Origin: Anas platyrhynchos
Lineage: Eukaryota; Chordata; Aves; Anseriformes; Anatidae
NCBI RefSeq assembly: GCF_047663525.1
Contig: NC_092600.1
Location: 3,468,001 to 3,532,000 of the forward strand
Direction of reading: 5' to 3'
Length of the DNA stretch: 64,000 bases
The notes beneath the pieces were generated by a model. That model was not told the DNA's origin. It worked only from the letters and a program-made list of their open reading frames with translations, and ran no database searches. The position numbers and the translations under genes are program-made. Shown one piece after another: positions 43,521 to 58,545 of the stretch; the stretch's first letter is position 1, and each line of letters opens with the position of its first letter.

Positions 43521-46500
43521 AGCTGTTGATACGATGCTTTCATTACCATCTCGTTGCCACCATAGCAGGAGTAGGCCAGATCTCATTTCTCAGGGATTAG
43601 GCCAAGAGTTACTGAGTTACTCAGTATCTGTGAATTTTGCTTTGAAGGCAGGCAGTGAGCATCCCTCTGGAGCTCCCACTCTGACTCAACTGAGGAATAA
43701 TTGTGGGGAACAGGAATGCAAGAGCACTTCCCTTTCTATCTGTAAGAAACACAAGGTTTGTAAGCAGAGCAGAGAAAAAGGGGGACATTTTATAAAGCCA
43801 CAAGCACTTCCTCTACCCTTCCAGTGACCTTTTGGCCTGCAGATACCGAGAATTATTTACCAAGAATTCCTGGTAGAAAAAGCTTGTTGCAGCATGATAC
43901 AAGGAGAGAGAGAGCTATATCTTGTGAGGATGGGATTTAGTCTTTGTTTATGTTTTTAAGGGGTCTGATCTCTATCCAGCTCTCCCCTACCTTCAGAGGA
44001 CAGGCAGCCCATGCCTTGCTCCCATCCTGCACAGCACCATTGGATGCCTGGACTGCCTTGATCAGTATCTCTATCCCTTTGCACAACACTGGCTTGGGGT
44101 ATCCCAGAAAAACTTATTTTAATTTTATGTGATTTAAAAAAGAAAGATGGAGGGGAACACTGGGGATGGAGCTCTCTCTAAAATCTCTGTGTGTCGCTAA
44201 TGTAATAGAAGTAGAGAAAGAAATAGTTTGACACACATTCCTAAAGTTATTAAGCAGTAGAAATGAAAAAAAAATCCTCTCCTATGTTTGATACATTTTT
44301 CCCTGAGTGACTATTACTTGTTACTTTGCATCCAAAATAGGAAATTATCAAGATTATGAAATCCAAAGGAAATAGAGAAAATTGTCAGACAGGGTACTGA
44401 GGAAATGTTAAATCCGTTAGCAAACTGCGTCTCCTTACATACAGTATTAAATATTCCAGGATTGATCATCTGCAGCTTATTTTAAGTTCTTATTATTTCA
44501 TTGTTTTCTCCATCGGAAACAGGATTAATATTTTTAGCCCGTCTCTATGTGAGATCAGATGTTCATCAGTGCTTTCCCCTCTCTTTCCAAGTTGGGTTGT
44601 TTCCTGGGAAAAGTATTTAGGGGAAACCCATTCAATAAAAGGCACTCTCTGGTTATAAATAAAGTGTTAAAATATGTTCCCTTCCCCATTACTTTTGCAT
44701 GCATTGAAGTCTAACATCTTGATTCAGCTGTTTCTCTAGGGCATGGCCCAGCTCACCCTGCCTGTGGCTGTGGGCACATCCCCGTCCCCCAGGCACATGG
44801 GGCATCGCCTCCCTGCTTCAGCATGCACCCATACCCATGGCTGGGGAAAGCACAGCTGGGAGCTACCACAGCATCCTGCTGTAGGAAGGATCCTAGAAAT
44901 AACAAGAAAAATGTTGATGGGACAGGGAACCATCAGCTGTGAGATCCAACCCTTGTTCTCCCTAGGTTGATAGATGGCAAGCTGATTGCATCTGTCTTCC
45001 CGTGTCATTGCTCCTCGGGTATCCTGTAAAAAAACACCCGCGTGATAGAGTTCTCTGTCTTACCAACAGACTGAGAAAAAAGGAGAGAAACCAACAAAGC
45101 CCACAGACATGGGTGAGGATTTATTCTGGTATGTGTGTCTCTGGTGAGGCACCCAGCTCCTGCCATTCCAGCTCACCTGCAAAGCTGGAACCAAAAGCTG
45201 CCTCCTCAGATATTTTCCCCCTTCCATGCAACAAGGGTATGTCATGGCCCACATTTAATTTAATGCATCCACACCCCATAAAAATCTCAAAAACCCTTCC
45301 CAAGGAGGACCTTACAGCCTGATCTGAAGCTCTGGGAATGGCCCAGAAGAGCTGCTCATTGCTGCTACCAAAGATTTGGAGCCTCAAATCCAGTGCCAGA
45401 GACTCAAAGTGGCTGACTGTAACCAAACCCAGGACTTGTCACTCAAAATTCAACTACAGATTTTCAGCTAATGAATGCTGCGTATGTGCCTAAAAATTCC
45501 TTAAATTTGAGTGTTACTGCTATGCCGTAAACAAAGATTTTGTGCCTGTTTTCCTACATAAATATTTACAGCAAAGCTGGTGGCTACTGGTCAGATGTGC
45601 ATGTTTGTTGTTCTCAGCATTTTTGGACATAATCTACCAAAGATTTACATGTGTTTTTAATGCACAATAACTTTCTACTGCTGGAAGGCCTTGGATTAGG
45701 ATCAACTACCGAAGTTGCTTCTAGAAGAAGAGAGTTAGGCAGAGTTTGACACGCAGAAGGTTTTATATGGTTGTTGATCAGAGGCTGTTTTGCTAAAGAA
45801 GCTTAGAAATACTCAGGTTGCACACAGGAACGTGGCAGTAATGACTTTAGATGACTTGTGACTGTTCCCTTGTTGGGTATAAACGGATAAATAAATACAA
45901 CCACTTTTCTGCAGCTTTTGAGTGGAGCTGTGCAGAAATGGACTGGGTTTTGTCACTCCGAACAGACTGCTGTCATCTGGATGCTCTTTTGCTGGGACCT
46001 GTGAGCACCAAGAGAGTACAGAGGCCAAGGGAAAGATTTTCAAAGAGGACAGAGCAGTTACGGGGGCAGTTGTCACCTGAGCTGGGGACTGGGGTGGGAG
46101 TCAGGTAGTCAAAAAGCAGAGCCTCTATTTGAGTGAGGTGTTTTTAAGCTTGCTTTGTAATTGGGGAGCAGGAATAGACACCTCCGCATGCAGTTTCAGC
46201 CTTCTGAAAGCAGATACCCAGGCAATATCCCATTCATACCTCCCAGCTGGTGATGCTGGTGCTGTACCTGGTCCCAGGTGTGCGTCAGTGTTGGCTGGGG
46301 CTTCTGATTTCATTTTGTAGAGTAAATAACCCTACCCACGTCCATCTGTGTGGTAGAAGCCTTGCCTCCCAGCTGTTCCCCCCGCCTCGCAAAGCCAGAG
46401 CTTCGTTCATCCGTGTTTTTTCCTTCGTGCAAACTGAACAACCAGAAGTTGCATTTGAAATGAGTCGGGATGAGTGGTAAACAGCAAGGTGTGTGGGCAG

Positions 46501-49500
46501 CACAAAGCTCTGGGCCCCAGCTGGGGTGGCTCAGAGACTCCTGCGGTCACTGCCCACGGTCACGTAGGGAAGGAGAAGGGAAGATGCTGCCCTCCTGCAG
46601 GAGCACGAGCAAGTGTTCCCCATAAAAGCAATTTACTCGAAATGCAAACACTTAAAATTTGATAATCTGTGTTTTGATGGTGAACAAAATGCAGAGCTCT
46701 CCTTGATTAGCCAATGGGAAAATCATCGGAGTTTATTTTAATCAGGACCAGACTCCCCAGATTTGGGAAGCAGAAGGGATTGCACTGCTGATTGAGGAAA
46801 GAGGTAAAGTGGGATGAGCAGCTCAAGGCAGGCTCAAGCACTGGCAGCAAACACGTTCAGCTCTTCTTTTTTCCCTCTTTTAGTGGGGAGTTACAGTCCC
46901 AGCTTTCTCGCAGTGTTATCCCTCCTGGGGCATTTTGCAGATTGGCAGTGGCGGAGAGCCCCATGTTTTAAAACCTTGTGGCCTCACTTGAGGTGTTTGA
47001 ATTGCAGGGAGCCTAGCACAGCTCGCTCTTTACATCCTTAGCATTTGACTTCTGAGAACATCTTGAGGACAGCAGCAGGCAGCGTGTGGAGGAAACATCG
47101 TTGGTATTGCTAGCCAAAAGAATGCTGAAAAGGGGATGCCCATCACTCAGTGCAAAGCCCAACCTTGATCTCAGTGCTGTCACAGACAGAAATCCTCATT
47201 ATGTTCAAAGAAAAACAATCCTCTCTGCTGCATTTGTGCCTCCTTCCCCACACCTACACTCAGGACAAGTTGTTTTTCCCCCCGCAGGCTGCATCTTCAG
47301 GACACTCAGTAACTCTTGAGGTATTTCACCCATTTGGAACCTCTTTATTCCTCCCTTTAGGTAGGGACAGATGTAATCCTGCCACTAGCAAAACACAGCA
47401 GGTAATAAATTACGCTGTGTATAACAGCACTCTTCCCAGTTTCCATAACTTGTTTGGGCTTGTTATGGTTGTCCACAGCCTCCCCACTGCATCAACACGA
47501 GAGCAAAATACCCTTTGCGTTTTAAAAGAAGCCTTTGGAGATGAGAAACGAGCAGCGATGAGAAATAACACATTATGTGTGGACTGTCCTGTTTTGCTTT
47601 CTTTGGTTTGCTGTTTGTCAGTGGAGCAAAGAGGTGCCCTTGACAACAGATGGAAAATTAGTCCCTGTATCGAGCAGGGGCTCCAGTGAAGATTATGGCC
47701 CACTGCATTCACACACAGGAAGGATGCATTCGCTATCCAGAAGATCTTACAGTCTAATTTAAGCCAGGAAACAGAAGGAAGGTAGATGAGGAGGAGGAGA
47801 GGGGGGAGAAGAGAGATAGCCTCCAGGAAAGTCATTAAGAAACACATGCCTTCCTGACTTCATGTCTTTTTAAAGTATACTTTATCTCTCTCTACTGGGC
47901 TTTGAACCTCTAGGAGTTTATTTAAGCTATTGCCAACTTGCTGACTTAGGGAGCAAATAAGCCTTTGGGATCAAAGCAGCTGGTATTGTCAGAGGTATTG
48001 AGGGTGAAATAACACATTAGCAGAAGGAGAGCTGAGAATAAAATTGGAAAGAAAATCCTACTTGATATTTTGTTCTCTTTTATTTTTAACCTCCTTCCCA
48101 GCTTGATCCCTTTCATTTGAACAGGTATTAATTTTCTTTGTGTGGATCCCAACAGTATAAATATTTAATGGTCCTAGATTACAGAGCTGAAATATGAGAT
48201 TAGTTCCAAACTTAAAGATTCATACCGAACCTCTTCTTCACACTCAAACAATTCCCACACTGCAGCGAGGAATATCTCCCATCTCTGTGGGAGGAGCACC
48301 TCCGGCTCTATTTCGAGTTCATTTTCTTATTTTGGCCTTGCTCAAGGCTCAGCAGACATGAACACCTCGCCCACTCCCAATTCTTCTGTCGCTAATTTTG
48401 GTGTCATGCTGTGACAAACCAGTCAGAGCTCCAGGTTCTGGGGGACACGGCAGGCAGGCTCACCAGCCTAAGTACTAAAAGCTTCCTGCTGCTTTATATA
48501 CATAAATAAGCAAGCAGACCCGTGGCTTGGGGGCTGTGTGGTGTTTGGCATGGAGAAGTCCATGCAAGCGTGGCAGTTACGGTACGGTGTGCAATATGGG
48601 GCAGGGTCTATGATGATAGGGTAAAGTTACTTGAGCCTTCTTTTGTTATACAGATAGCTGCTTGCCTTCTCTTTTGCTTTCACTCTCAGATAAGGCAAGG
48701 GAGAGGTGGAGAGTAGAGGCACATTGCCTACTGTTTTTATGGTCAGAGAACTGATGTGGAAACTATATAAATTCAGGTGCCTAATTTCAAAACCACAAAT
48801 GGAAAAAAAAAAATGTCCTTAATTAAAATGATGTAAAATCACAGTTGGTAAAATTTTGGGCTCTAAGCCCATGGGATATCAAAAAAAGTCTCCCTTTTGG
48901 GACTAATGGAGGTTTTCCAAGGCAAATGGCAATGCCGCAGGAGAGAACAAGTCCAAGGTCCAAATACTCCTCTTGGTACATCAGTGGATCAAAGGAATAT
49001 GAGAAAGAGCCAAAAAACATACCCTAAGGAGCTGCCCCATGCACTGGAAGCCAATGCCTGTGGGCAGCGCTGCTGGTGGCCTTGCCACTGCTCATGGACA
49101 GGGCAGTGCAGCTCTGCCTGCTGCGGGAATCTGGCAGCACTTAAGGTGATTAATTAATTAACCATGCCAAGACACAGAGCCTAATGCACTACAGACAAAA
49201 AACAAAGCGAGAAATGATCTGAAGAAGAGACCTGAGGCATCCCCTAGGACCCAGCCCGCAGGGGCTGTGGTTGTGCACCACTTTGGCACCCAGGTAATGA
49301 GATTGTTTCGCTGAGCGCGGCCGCACAAATGACGTCAGAAGCCTCCAGGATCCTCCACTTGTCTTTGAAATCCATCCCTGCCCCAGGATCAAGCGCTGCA
49401 AATGTCAAAGGAGCTTAGAATATTCATTACCAAAACTCATCATTCCAGCCCAGAAATGTTCACGGCGATTTTCTCAGTTGGTTTCACTCGGTGTTGGGTG

Positions 49501-52500
49501 GGTGCCAGCTGCATTATGTGATAAGCCACTGCTAGTCGGTATTGACAGAGAAGTCAAAAATAAAAGTGTAAAGGACTGTCCGCTTTCCTCTTCCTCCAGC
49601 CAAAAGCAAGTTTGGGGAACTTATGTGCTCCGTTCAGAAATCCTTTTACCCAAGTGACATCTAAGTCTGCAGCTCACAAGTGTGATTTCACAGCATTAAT
49701 ACGACTCTGCTATTAGCATGTGAGAGTGTACGTGACATTCCAGCGCTCATATTTGTAGCAAAAATGGAAGAGATTTGCAGCTCTTGTAAACCATCGAGTC
49801 CCTTTTTATGGCTCTCCTTCAATTTATGCAAGCTGGGGTTCTGAGGCAAACTCAATAGCCTGTCTTTCATCCTCTTTTCTTTAATTAATGAAATCAAAGT
49901 GTATTCTCTAGAGAGAGAGCTAAGATATAACAATTTTTCCAGCCAGCTGAGTGATCTAAAACCTCGTTGAAAAAAATGATTTCCAGGCATTTCAAATGAT
50001 AGAATCTCTTCCCCCAGTTTTCAGTAGTTGCAAAAAGAAAAGAAAAAAAAGAAACAGCATTTTTTCATATAAAAATGTAATCTATTTCTTTTAGAAAATG
50101 TTGAAATATGTAGGCAATTTTGGAAATGCATTTAATTCTTTTTAGAAATATTGCCAAATGAACATGAATATGTTATTTGAACATATTCATCTGTCTTTGA
50201 AAACCTTTTTGGAACAACCAAAGAAAACTATTCCTGCTGCTAACAAGAAGGCATTCACTGGCTGCTTCACATCACTTTCGGCTGAATTCTGTATGAGTTT
50301 GTTGCCTGGATTTACTTAGTATTTAAATTAATTCATCTCACCTGAAAAAGGCTTAAGTTGCAGTTTTCAGTAAATTTATCTTAGTGCGTCTCAACAGGCA
50401 GGACATTAATTACTTCTGTAATTAAAGAAAAGGTGCATGGGGAACAAATATGCCTTTGGGTCTTTTGGATGCTTGCAAGTACCTTCCTTTGAGAGCTGCT
50501 GGCCAAGCTGGGACCTGCTGGGTGCAGGACAGAGGTGGCACCGCAGCCTCCCTGCTGCTGTCCTGACCTGTGCTGTCACCTGCAATGTGCACTTGGGAAT
50601 TGCAACTACCATTGCAATCGGGGCTGAGAATCAACCAGAACCCCAGGTAATTTCAAAATAAAACCATTACAAGCCCTGGAGGCTGGGCTGGCCGGGCAGC
50701 GGGCACAGCTCTGCTTACAGCTCCCAGCACCACATCCCCGAGGACTGACCACCAGCAGAGGGGTGGAGAGCTTGAAATTCTGCACTTCAATTCAGCACCC
50801 TTCTAGGCGAATGCGTTTGGATTGGAAATTTGAGTTTTCCTCAGTGTCATTCCACGTGAGTCTAAGTCCCTCCTGTCCCCAAACCTGGGCTTGTATAGCG
50901 GAGCTCTCAACAATTTCTCTTCTGGCCATTTACTCGTTCTGTCGGAGCACGACCGTGCAGTACAGATGTTAACGCACAGCTGTTTGCCATTTTTTTTCTG
51001 GTCAGTCATGTGAACTGTCCCTTGGTAGGTTGCTGGGTTCTTTTTTTAAAGTCTAATGTCTGCTGGCAAAATCTGCGATTTTCTTTTTTTTTTCCTCCTT
51101 TTTTTTTTCTTTTTTTTTTTTTTTTCCTTTGCATAATTAGTCACAGTGCCTGAGAAAAGACATGAAATCCTCCAGCAGAAAAACGCGTGTGTCAGCTGCG
51201 GATTCCTCCCTGTCACCTTCCCGGCGAGGAGGCGTCCCAGCAGCTGTGCTAGGAGCGTGGGCTTCTCGGCTGTGTGGTCCCGCTGCTGCCTCCCACCTTC
51301 CCCCTTGGTTCCCTCTCAGCTAAAAATGCTCATTTTCAGCTGAGGTCACTTCAAAGGAACCCCCCAAGCCTGATTTTCCCCTCACCAGCCCTTCCCCTGG
51401 GCTCATCCTGCTCCTGCAGGGTGCTACCAAAACCTCAGCATCCTGCGCTGCCCGTGCTGAAGCCACTGAGCACGGCTGCAAGGTTTGAGTGGGAGCTCCT
51501 CCAGGCGCTCGGGACCATGTGGGAATCATCATTTTCCAGGAAATATGCTTTGAGTGCAGCTCTTCCGCTAACGCGCCTCCTCCGACGGCCTGGGCTGCGA
51601 GCTGCTCTGCGAGGCGCTGGCAAACCCGGCTCCGTGGGGGGAACGCCGTGTCCCACGGATGGGGAGGGAACCTGCGAGGTGAGGCAGCTCCTAGGCCATT
51701 AAAAAAAATAGGAATTTATGAGCTACGCAGCCAAGGAGCATCCCATGCTTGGCCTGCACGTGTTTCTGAAGATCCCTGTGGTTGGGGCAGGTGGCAGGTT
51801 TCTCCCTTTTCTCATCTGTCCTTGCTGTTTTTTTGGGATGTTTCTCCTAAAACTGCTGCTGGGAAACAACGCTGACTCTCCAAGGGCTGGGTGCTGTGGT
51901 TCCCAGGGCTTCCAGCCCTGCCCCTCTGCCCCTTTGGGCCTTTTTGCTTTCCCCTCTCCCCCTGCCAGCACGGCCCATGTATTCAACACCTCATTCAGCC
52001 GGTGCAGGTCTTTGATCTTCACTTTTTTTGGGAATCCCTCAGCGCTCGGTGCTTCCCTTACAGCCCCAAGAAGGCAGAGCTGAGAACAGCTTTTCCATTT
52101 TCTCAGTAAGTCTCTCACCCTAAGGTAGCAAAGAACGAGCTCCCTAAGCTCTTGGAAGCCCAAGACCCTCTGGCAAGTGGAAAACCTTACAAATGTTCGT
52201 GGCTTTCGTGGTTCCCCGGGTATGACGTGGGACTTTCTTCAGTGTTTGGGTTTGAGATTCCCTTACCCAAACCCTCAGACGCTTGCCGCAGATCTGCGAT
52301 AGCTGAGAGATTTTGGCAACTCAGCTGGAATAATATACCCCAAAAGAGTTTGTTTTGGAATTTTTCAAGTTGTTAAGAAAATGTCAAATATTTCCACTCT
52401 GACATTCAGTCTGCTGTTTAAACCAGTGACTAATTGAGTTCCTAGCAATGATTAAAACTTCAGCAGCTAAGCTAGAAAAATAATGTGATTATTGCCTTCC

Positions 52501-52730
52501 TGTAACACACACGGACAGGACACAAGCTGTATTTATCCTTTTCTGCTTCACCGTTGGGTCACAGACTACTGGAGTGCAGGTGGCTGCTTCCCTCCTGGCT
52601 TTGGGGATGGAGCTCATGCAGGCAGGGAATGCCTCCTTCGCCCCAAATTTAGTTGCATAAATCCAGATTTGTGTCCACCTGGAAGAGAGTAGAACAAATT
52701 TCTGCATGCTGCCGGAGTGTGTGTTCATGG
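43521..52730. other. Gene desert, mostly unique sequence
   Basis: No gene is recognised. Enhancer-like AT-rich patches appear near 44400-44560, 46690-46745 (with a GATTAGCCAATGG CCAAT-type word), 49430-49560 and 49690-50420. A T-rich tract lies at 51083-51126. Positions 51150-52100 are GC-richer, with chance open frames (up to 146 codons) on both strands. Confidence 0.5.
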
Positions 52731-52739
52731 TTCCTCATT

Positions 52740-53080
52740 TCCTATTGCTTTAACAGGCTCCTATACATTTACTCACCCTTTACAGAGCATAAATAATCTC
52801 CTGTTGTCCATTTCCAAGTGTTTGTAATCACAATCTGTTTGTAAACTGCAGCTTTTAAACAATGATAGCTGTGATAAAGAAGTGATTGTGAAAGAATTGT
52901 TTCATTGAAAAAATACCGTGTCAGATGATAAACAGCTGGTAACTGTGGAGGGACGTCTGGTTTACCAACAAGAAATAAAATTGTTTTAGCAATCCAACAA
53001 AATCCTATTATAACTGTAGGGTTGACCCAGGCAACAAAATAAATGTTTTGTTGAAATGTTGAAAAATCCTTGATTTTTCT
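52740..53080. promoter_or_regulatory. Candidate conserved non-coding block
   Basis: This is AT-rich unique sequence with TTTGTAATCACAATC near 52824, AACAATGATAGCTGTGATAA near 52858-52877 (SOX and GATA words), GATGATAAACAGCTG near 52925 (E-box CAGCTG) and several AACAAA words. The mix of SOX, GATA and E-box words in non-repetitive DNA is why I flag it. Confidence 0.26.
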
Positions 53081-54270
53081 TTATATCACCGTGCTGGATG
53101 TGTCACAGAATAAATGGCAATGTCCTTTCTGTGCCGGGAGATAGGTGAGAAAGGGATTTAGGAAAGCTAATTTTTTCATTTAAATGAAAGGAGAGGTTGC
53201 CCTGGCTGCTACACCAGGCTTCCCATACCTGCACATGCTTCTCTCTACTGCTCTTCCTCCCTGTAGAAAGTTACGGGGCTGTGTAAAATTTGGGCATCCT
53301 TATGGTGCGTAAATACAAGCCTATTGACCCTTGCATTGCAGTATTGACGGGGGTCAAACCCTTCTTGGGCTGTGCAAGATAATCGTCATGCAGCTTATTT
53401 CTTCTCCTTAAAATCACCCAAAGCTTCAATTCCTGCCCATCTTTGCCTTAACCACGCCGCTTTCCCAGTGAAAGCAGAGCTGGCTCCCCCCGTACAGCAG
53501 CACTTCTTCCCTCAGCCCCTCATCCTGGGTGGTGCTCGATGTGCGCCCCTGCCTACAGCCGAGCCTCTTTGTTCAGCCCGGGGGAATTTTCCACTTTCCA
53601 GACCTCCTCCGTGCAATAAATTAAGGCGGCCTGGCTTCATGCTCAGCCCCTCGCTGGTGCGGGGACGTGGCCGTGCTCACAGCCCGGGACGGGGGCTGGT
53701 TGCTGCCAGTCTTCTGCAATGCAGGGGTCTGCAGGCTCACCCCAGCAGCGCGGCACGTTGCTGAAATTCATCATCTGTGCATCACCCCAGCCCACAAACT
53801 CTCACACCAACCTGTATTTATTTTAGAAGGTTCAGACATCCCAGATGTGGCACCTCCAATCGCACAACAGATAACGGAGTCATTCCCTGTTATGTGCAGC
53901 ACCTTATACCAAGAGGTTGTTTATAACAGCACTTTGGCATTTGTTTCTTTCATTATTTTTTTTTTTTTTTTGCTCTGCTTTAGTTCTAGACTCCAGGATA
54001 AAATCTGTGGGTGGATTGCCTGCCGCAGCAGGCTGGACATCTCAGGCATGCTGAAACCACCCCGTTGTTTGTCCCACTGAACACAGGGCACGTTCCTGGC
54101 ACCGCCGCACAGAGGGAAGCAGGGAACACTGTGGGCACACAAAGGAAGAAAAGTCCTGGAAAAAATTACGGCGATGAACGAATCTTCTGGTACCCATTAA
54201 AAGGTAATAATTCTAACCAAAGGAAGGGGGATTTTCCCATTGTGAAATGAAATAAACATTCAGAAATGAT

Positions 54271-54284
54271 TTGTGTGTGTGTGT
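54271..54284. repeat. Short (TG)n microsatellite
   Basis: This is seven TG units, followed by a TTTAAATTTAAATTTA tract. Confidence 0.85.
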
Positions 54285-57200
54285 GTTTAAATTTAAATTT
54301 AGTACTTCATTAAGTATGCTGTTCAAAGGCCTTTTTCTTCCCAGGACTGTTTAATCACAACCTTCTCTTACGAAAGAAAATCTTCTCAAAGTACATAACC
54401 TCTGGAGCTTACTTTGCTCAGCCCTCACCCTGCCAATAATGCCACGCTGGGATATCTGGCAGCAGTTCTTTCACTTTTAATCACCACCGTGTCCCTGGTA
54501 GATGCACAGCACCCTGGGCTGAATTTTGGGTGTTCCTGCGCTGGGGTTGTGCCACCACGATATATACACAGCCATGGGACAGCTCCCTGGGGGCACCTTG
54601 CTGGGTGGCCAGAGGTGCGTGGCAAAACGCAGTGGCCAAGGCGCTGCCAAAGAGGGTGGAAAAGAAATAAAAGAAATCGAAGAAGAAACAGTGGGGAAAT
54701 TAAGAGTGTCGCTGCTGAACTCAGAGCACTGCTAGGATTCAGCTGGTGCCCAGCAGCCCCATTGCAAGCAGACTGCCCCGAGCCCAGGCTGCTGTGCTCT
54801 CACCCTGCTTTGTGGCCTGGTTCCCTCTATGAACCCTAGCACCACAAATAAAGCACCCAAGAGTGTTTTCTTTAAGCCTAAGGCCACAAACTTTGTGAGG
54901 TTTTCCTCTTCAGAGGCCAGGTTTCAGGCAAAGCTGCCTTTATGGAAGCACTTAGTGTGGGCGCAGAGTTTTCAAAGTAGCTGCAGCACTTCTTGTGCTT
55001 AAGGACCCGTTGCGGAGCAGTTATTTATGAAAGGCAAGTTAGCACCAAGGCCTTTCATGTTGCTCACTTCTTGATCAAAAAAGGTACTTTTGTGCATCTT
55101 GAAGCACTTTCCTGAGCGGAGGGGAGCTTGCACCGAAACACGTGTGCTGTGCTTCCATGCGGGCAGGCTGCAGTCCACGCCACGAACAAAGAGGTGCCCA
55201 TGGCTAAAAGTTTTCCTCTTGCTGCACTCAACTAATGGAAGCCACAGAAGGAGCCATCAATATTATCCTGGCCCTACTCTGAGAGTAAAAATCAGCTCAG
55301 CTCTGTGTCATTAATTCAATAACTGTGTCATCTGAGTAATTGCTAGGATCTCAGCTTTTTTTTCCCTATCCTACATGAATCTCCAGGTTTTAATATTCAG
55401 GTACATCAGGCTATAATTTCCTATTGATTTTTCACCTGGGAAGATGAAGAGGAGAGATGTAATTTTACGAAGCGCTCTCAGTTATTTGATTAAGTTAATT
55501 GCCCCCCTTCACGTGCAGTAGTCACACAACATCCTTGATTTGATGGCAGCATGAAGGTGCTGTTTGCATTTCTGAATTCCACGGTGTGCCCTCATCTTTC
55601 CCTTCACGCCAGTGGCTGGTGGGTGTTTGGCAGGAGATGGTGGACCCAGGGAGGTCAGCTCTGCTTCAGGGTCTGGCGATTAAACGTTGTATCTCTGGGG
55701 TAATGAAGCAGGAAAATAAAATTGAAATTCACACTCCTGTTTGTTCACTGGCTGTTTTTTAATGAGTAATATCTTTCCATAAAATACAACTTGGTTCTTC
55801 CTGCAGGACATGGCAGGGGAATGTCCTGGGGCACCGAGTGATGCACTCTGCCAGGTTGTGGCACCTCCTGCAGCACGCAGGGCACAAGGGCACACGGCTG
55901 GGTCATTACAGGGCAGGATAACAAATTCCCAGCCCCAGACTCCATGCAGAGCCATGGTCACAAGTGTGCAGCTCTCCTTTGTCAGCCCTCCATCCCTCCA
56001 TGAAGGATTCCTTCAGGCATTTGCAAATGTCAGATGTGCTGAGTGTCGGGATTATTATAATGCGCTCAGAAGCCTGACGGAATAATACCTGTCCTGTCCC
56101 TAATTAGCTCATTGAGATGCTTGATTGAAAAATCGCAGAGGGCTCTCTGCCTGCTGCAAATGAATTAAAGGGCTTTTATGTAAAAGAAATCATATAAAAT
56201 GCTTTTGAAATAGTGTCTGTTCAAGAATTAGTTTTTTTCTTTTTAATAAATAAAAATAATATATATGTATATTTTCAATGTGAACAGCTCATGCCACATA
56301 CCTTACCTTGAGCATTTATCTCCTGCACATTTCAAAGTGCTTTCTAAAAAAGAAAAGATTATTTTCCTATTTTTCACATGGGCAAAGGCAGCAAGAGTTG
56401 CCCAGTCACTGGGACACTGACAGGACAGGGAGCAGATCCTGAGCACGATGGGGCCTGACCCCAGGTTTGGTGGGGATGCCTGCACCCCACTGGCACCTGG
56501 GGGCTCCTCTGTTCATGCAGGAGTCCCCAGAAACCCACCAGGGCTAGGGCTGGCTCCCTCACTGTGTCCCCTGCCCACTGCAGACATTGACCCTACGTTG
56601 TCTCAAACACAGCTCAACCCCCAAAATAAATATTTTTCCCCACCGCTCAGGGTCCAGATGGACAAACTCAAGCTGGGGGCCTGATTTTGACCCATGCCTG
56701 ATTTAAATGCAAAGTATTGTAAATCGTTTAAAGCCATTCCCACATGTGTTTAAGCTTACCCATGCGAGCAGTCTCAAAGTCAATTATGAACAATAGGATT
56801 GCTTTCTCCTTTATTCACTGCTGATTTCTGGTACAGAGTGTAAATGACTTCTATTGCCTTTGACACTGAAGTCCCTTAGCCAGCCACTAAAGAGGTATCG
56901 TGCTAACTGATAAACACTGATTTGGGGCTTTTAATTTTATAATCCTATTAAAAATGATACATCCGTCAAATATTTATGCCTACTGGACAGAACATATTAT
57001 TCTGCCCTAAGGTTTCCAGTTTAATTTTTTGGTTAGCAATTGAGCAGGATCACTGATGTAAGACAAACAGATGCTCTTCAGCTGTACTTTTCCATAAATG
57101 ATTTTGTTCTGATTTTTTTTTGGTCCCCCTACCAGGCATATCAAGTTCAAAAGAAAATGTTGCCTCTCGCTAATGAGAAGATTAATCGTATTCACATATG

Positions 57201-58525
57201 CAGCAGACTTTGTCAATTCTGTTGAAAGTTTGATGACCTTTAAGAGACAAAGTTTTAGTGTGCCCAAAATAAATAATTCATCCTACACAGATTTGCCCTC
57301 CGTATCCATCTGCCTAAATCTGAAGCATGCTGATTAAAGCTTCTGAGTGCAATTATCATCATACCTCATTGAGATAAAGATCTCTATTTTCCTATTGTAC
57401 TTCAAAGCACAATTGCTCTTTTAAGGATATCCACAATCCGATATGCAGTCATGAGGTTCAGTTTTTGCTCTGACTTACGTCTAGATCTCCATAGCGCTCT
57501 TCAAAATCTTACTAAAAGCTCTGAATTTCTCTTTTCCATATGAGCTCTTTTTCCAGCTGAAATGTGTAACTAATCTTCTTGCAAAATCTCTGAAACCGTC
57601 ATCTTCAAACGCAACCGGAAAATTCATCTCTGTTGTCATGTGCAGAGAGAAAAATGTCATCTAGGCAAGTGGCAAGATGTGATTCACTTTGATTACTGCA
57701 ATTATTGACACTGCTGGGCTCCTTACATCTATGAAGGCTGCACGCAGCTAATTACCACCCCCCTCTTGCCCCTTCTATCCCCTTGCCATGTCCACTTGGC
57801 CGATTTCTCCCCACCTGTTGTAGCTTTGAGTCTCAGCCCAGCTTCTGCAGATAATGTTGTGTGCAAATACCATCAAACACAGGCGTAGCCAAAGGGACTA
57901 CTGATGGGGTAGAAAATGCAGGGGTGGACTTTGGTCTCGTCCCAAAGAATATGCAGACACCAGTGCTCCCCTCTGGCCATCAGCTTTGGGGGCATGCTTG
58001 GAGCCTACTGTAGTGGTCACATGCAGATAAATAAGCTGCTTATAAAATAGCCAAGCAGATGGCCTCTTTTGTTGCTACCTGTGGAAAGAAGCACAGCCCT
58101 CCGATTTCCCTGGGAGGAAGGAAGCAACTCAGCAGACATCACACAGCTCTTAGATTATTTAGGCCACTCTGAAAGAAGCACTGAATGGATAGTATGGTCA
58201 TTTAAATGAATCTTTCCTGGCCCCATGTGAAATTAGACTGAACTGGCACCATGTCACCTTGTTACTAGAGAGAGAACAAATATTTGCACTGGCAAAAATC
58301 CTTCTTCAGACTTTATTTTCATAGAGAAATTGAAATTAGTCTTAAATGCTCTCTGGATTTAATGTTGCTTGTTATAGAAGAGACAATGAAAATGAAAGAG
58401 GATATAATAAGGGATTGCTGGGTTTTTAAAGGTGATTTACAGAGGAAAGGAAATCCTCGAGATTAGGAAGTTGTTTAAATACCAGTGACAGTCAAATATG
58501 GAAATGGTCCAAAATCAGAGATTAG

Positions 58526-58545
58526 AAAAAAAAAAAAAAAAAAAA
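58526..58545. repeat. Poly(A) run
   Basis: This is an uninterrupted A-run of about 20 bases in AT-rich unique sequence. Confidence 0.85.

Noticed and set aside
53736..53756. CCCAGCAGCGCGGCACG as a CTCF-like site
   Set aside because: It has several mismatches in the AGRKGGC core.
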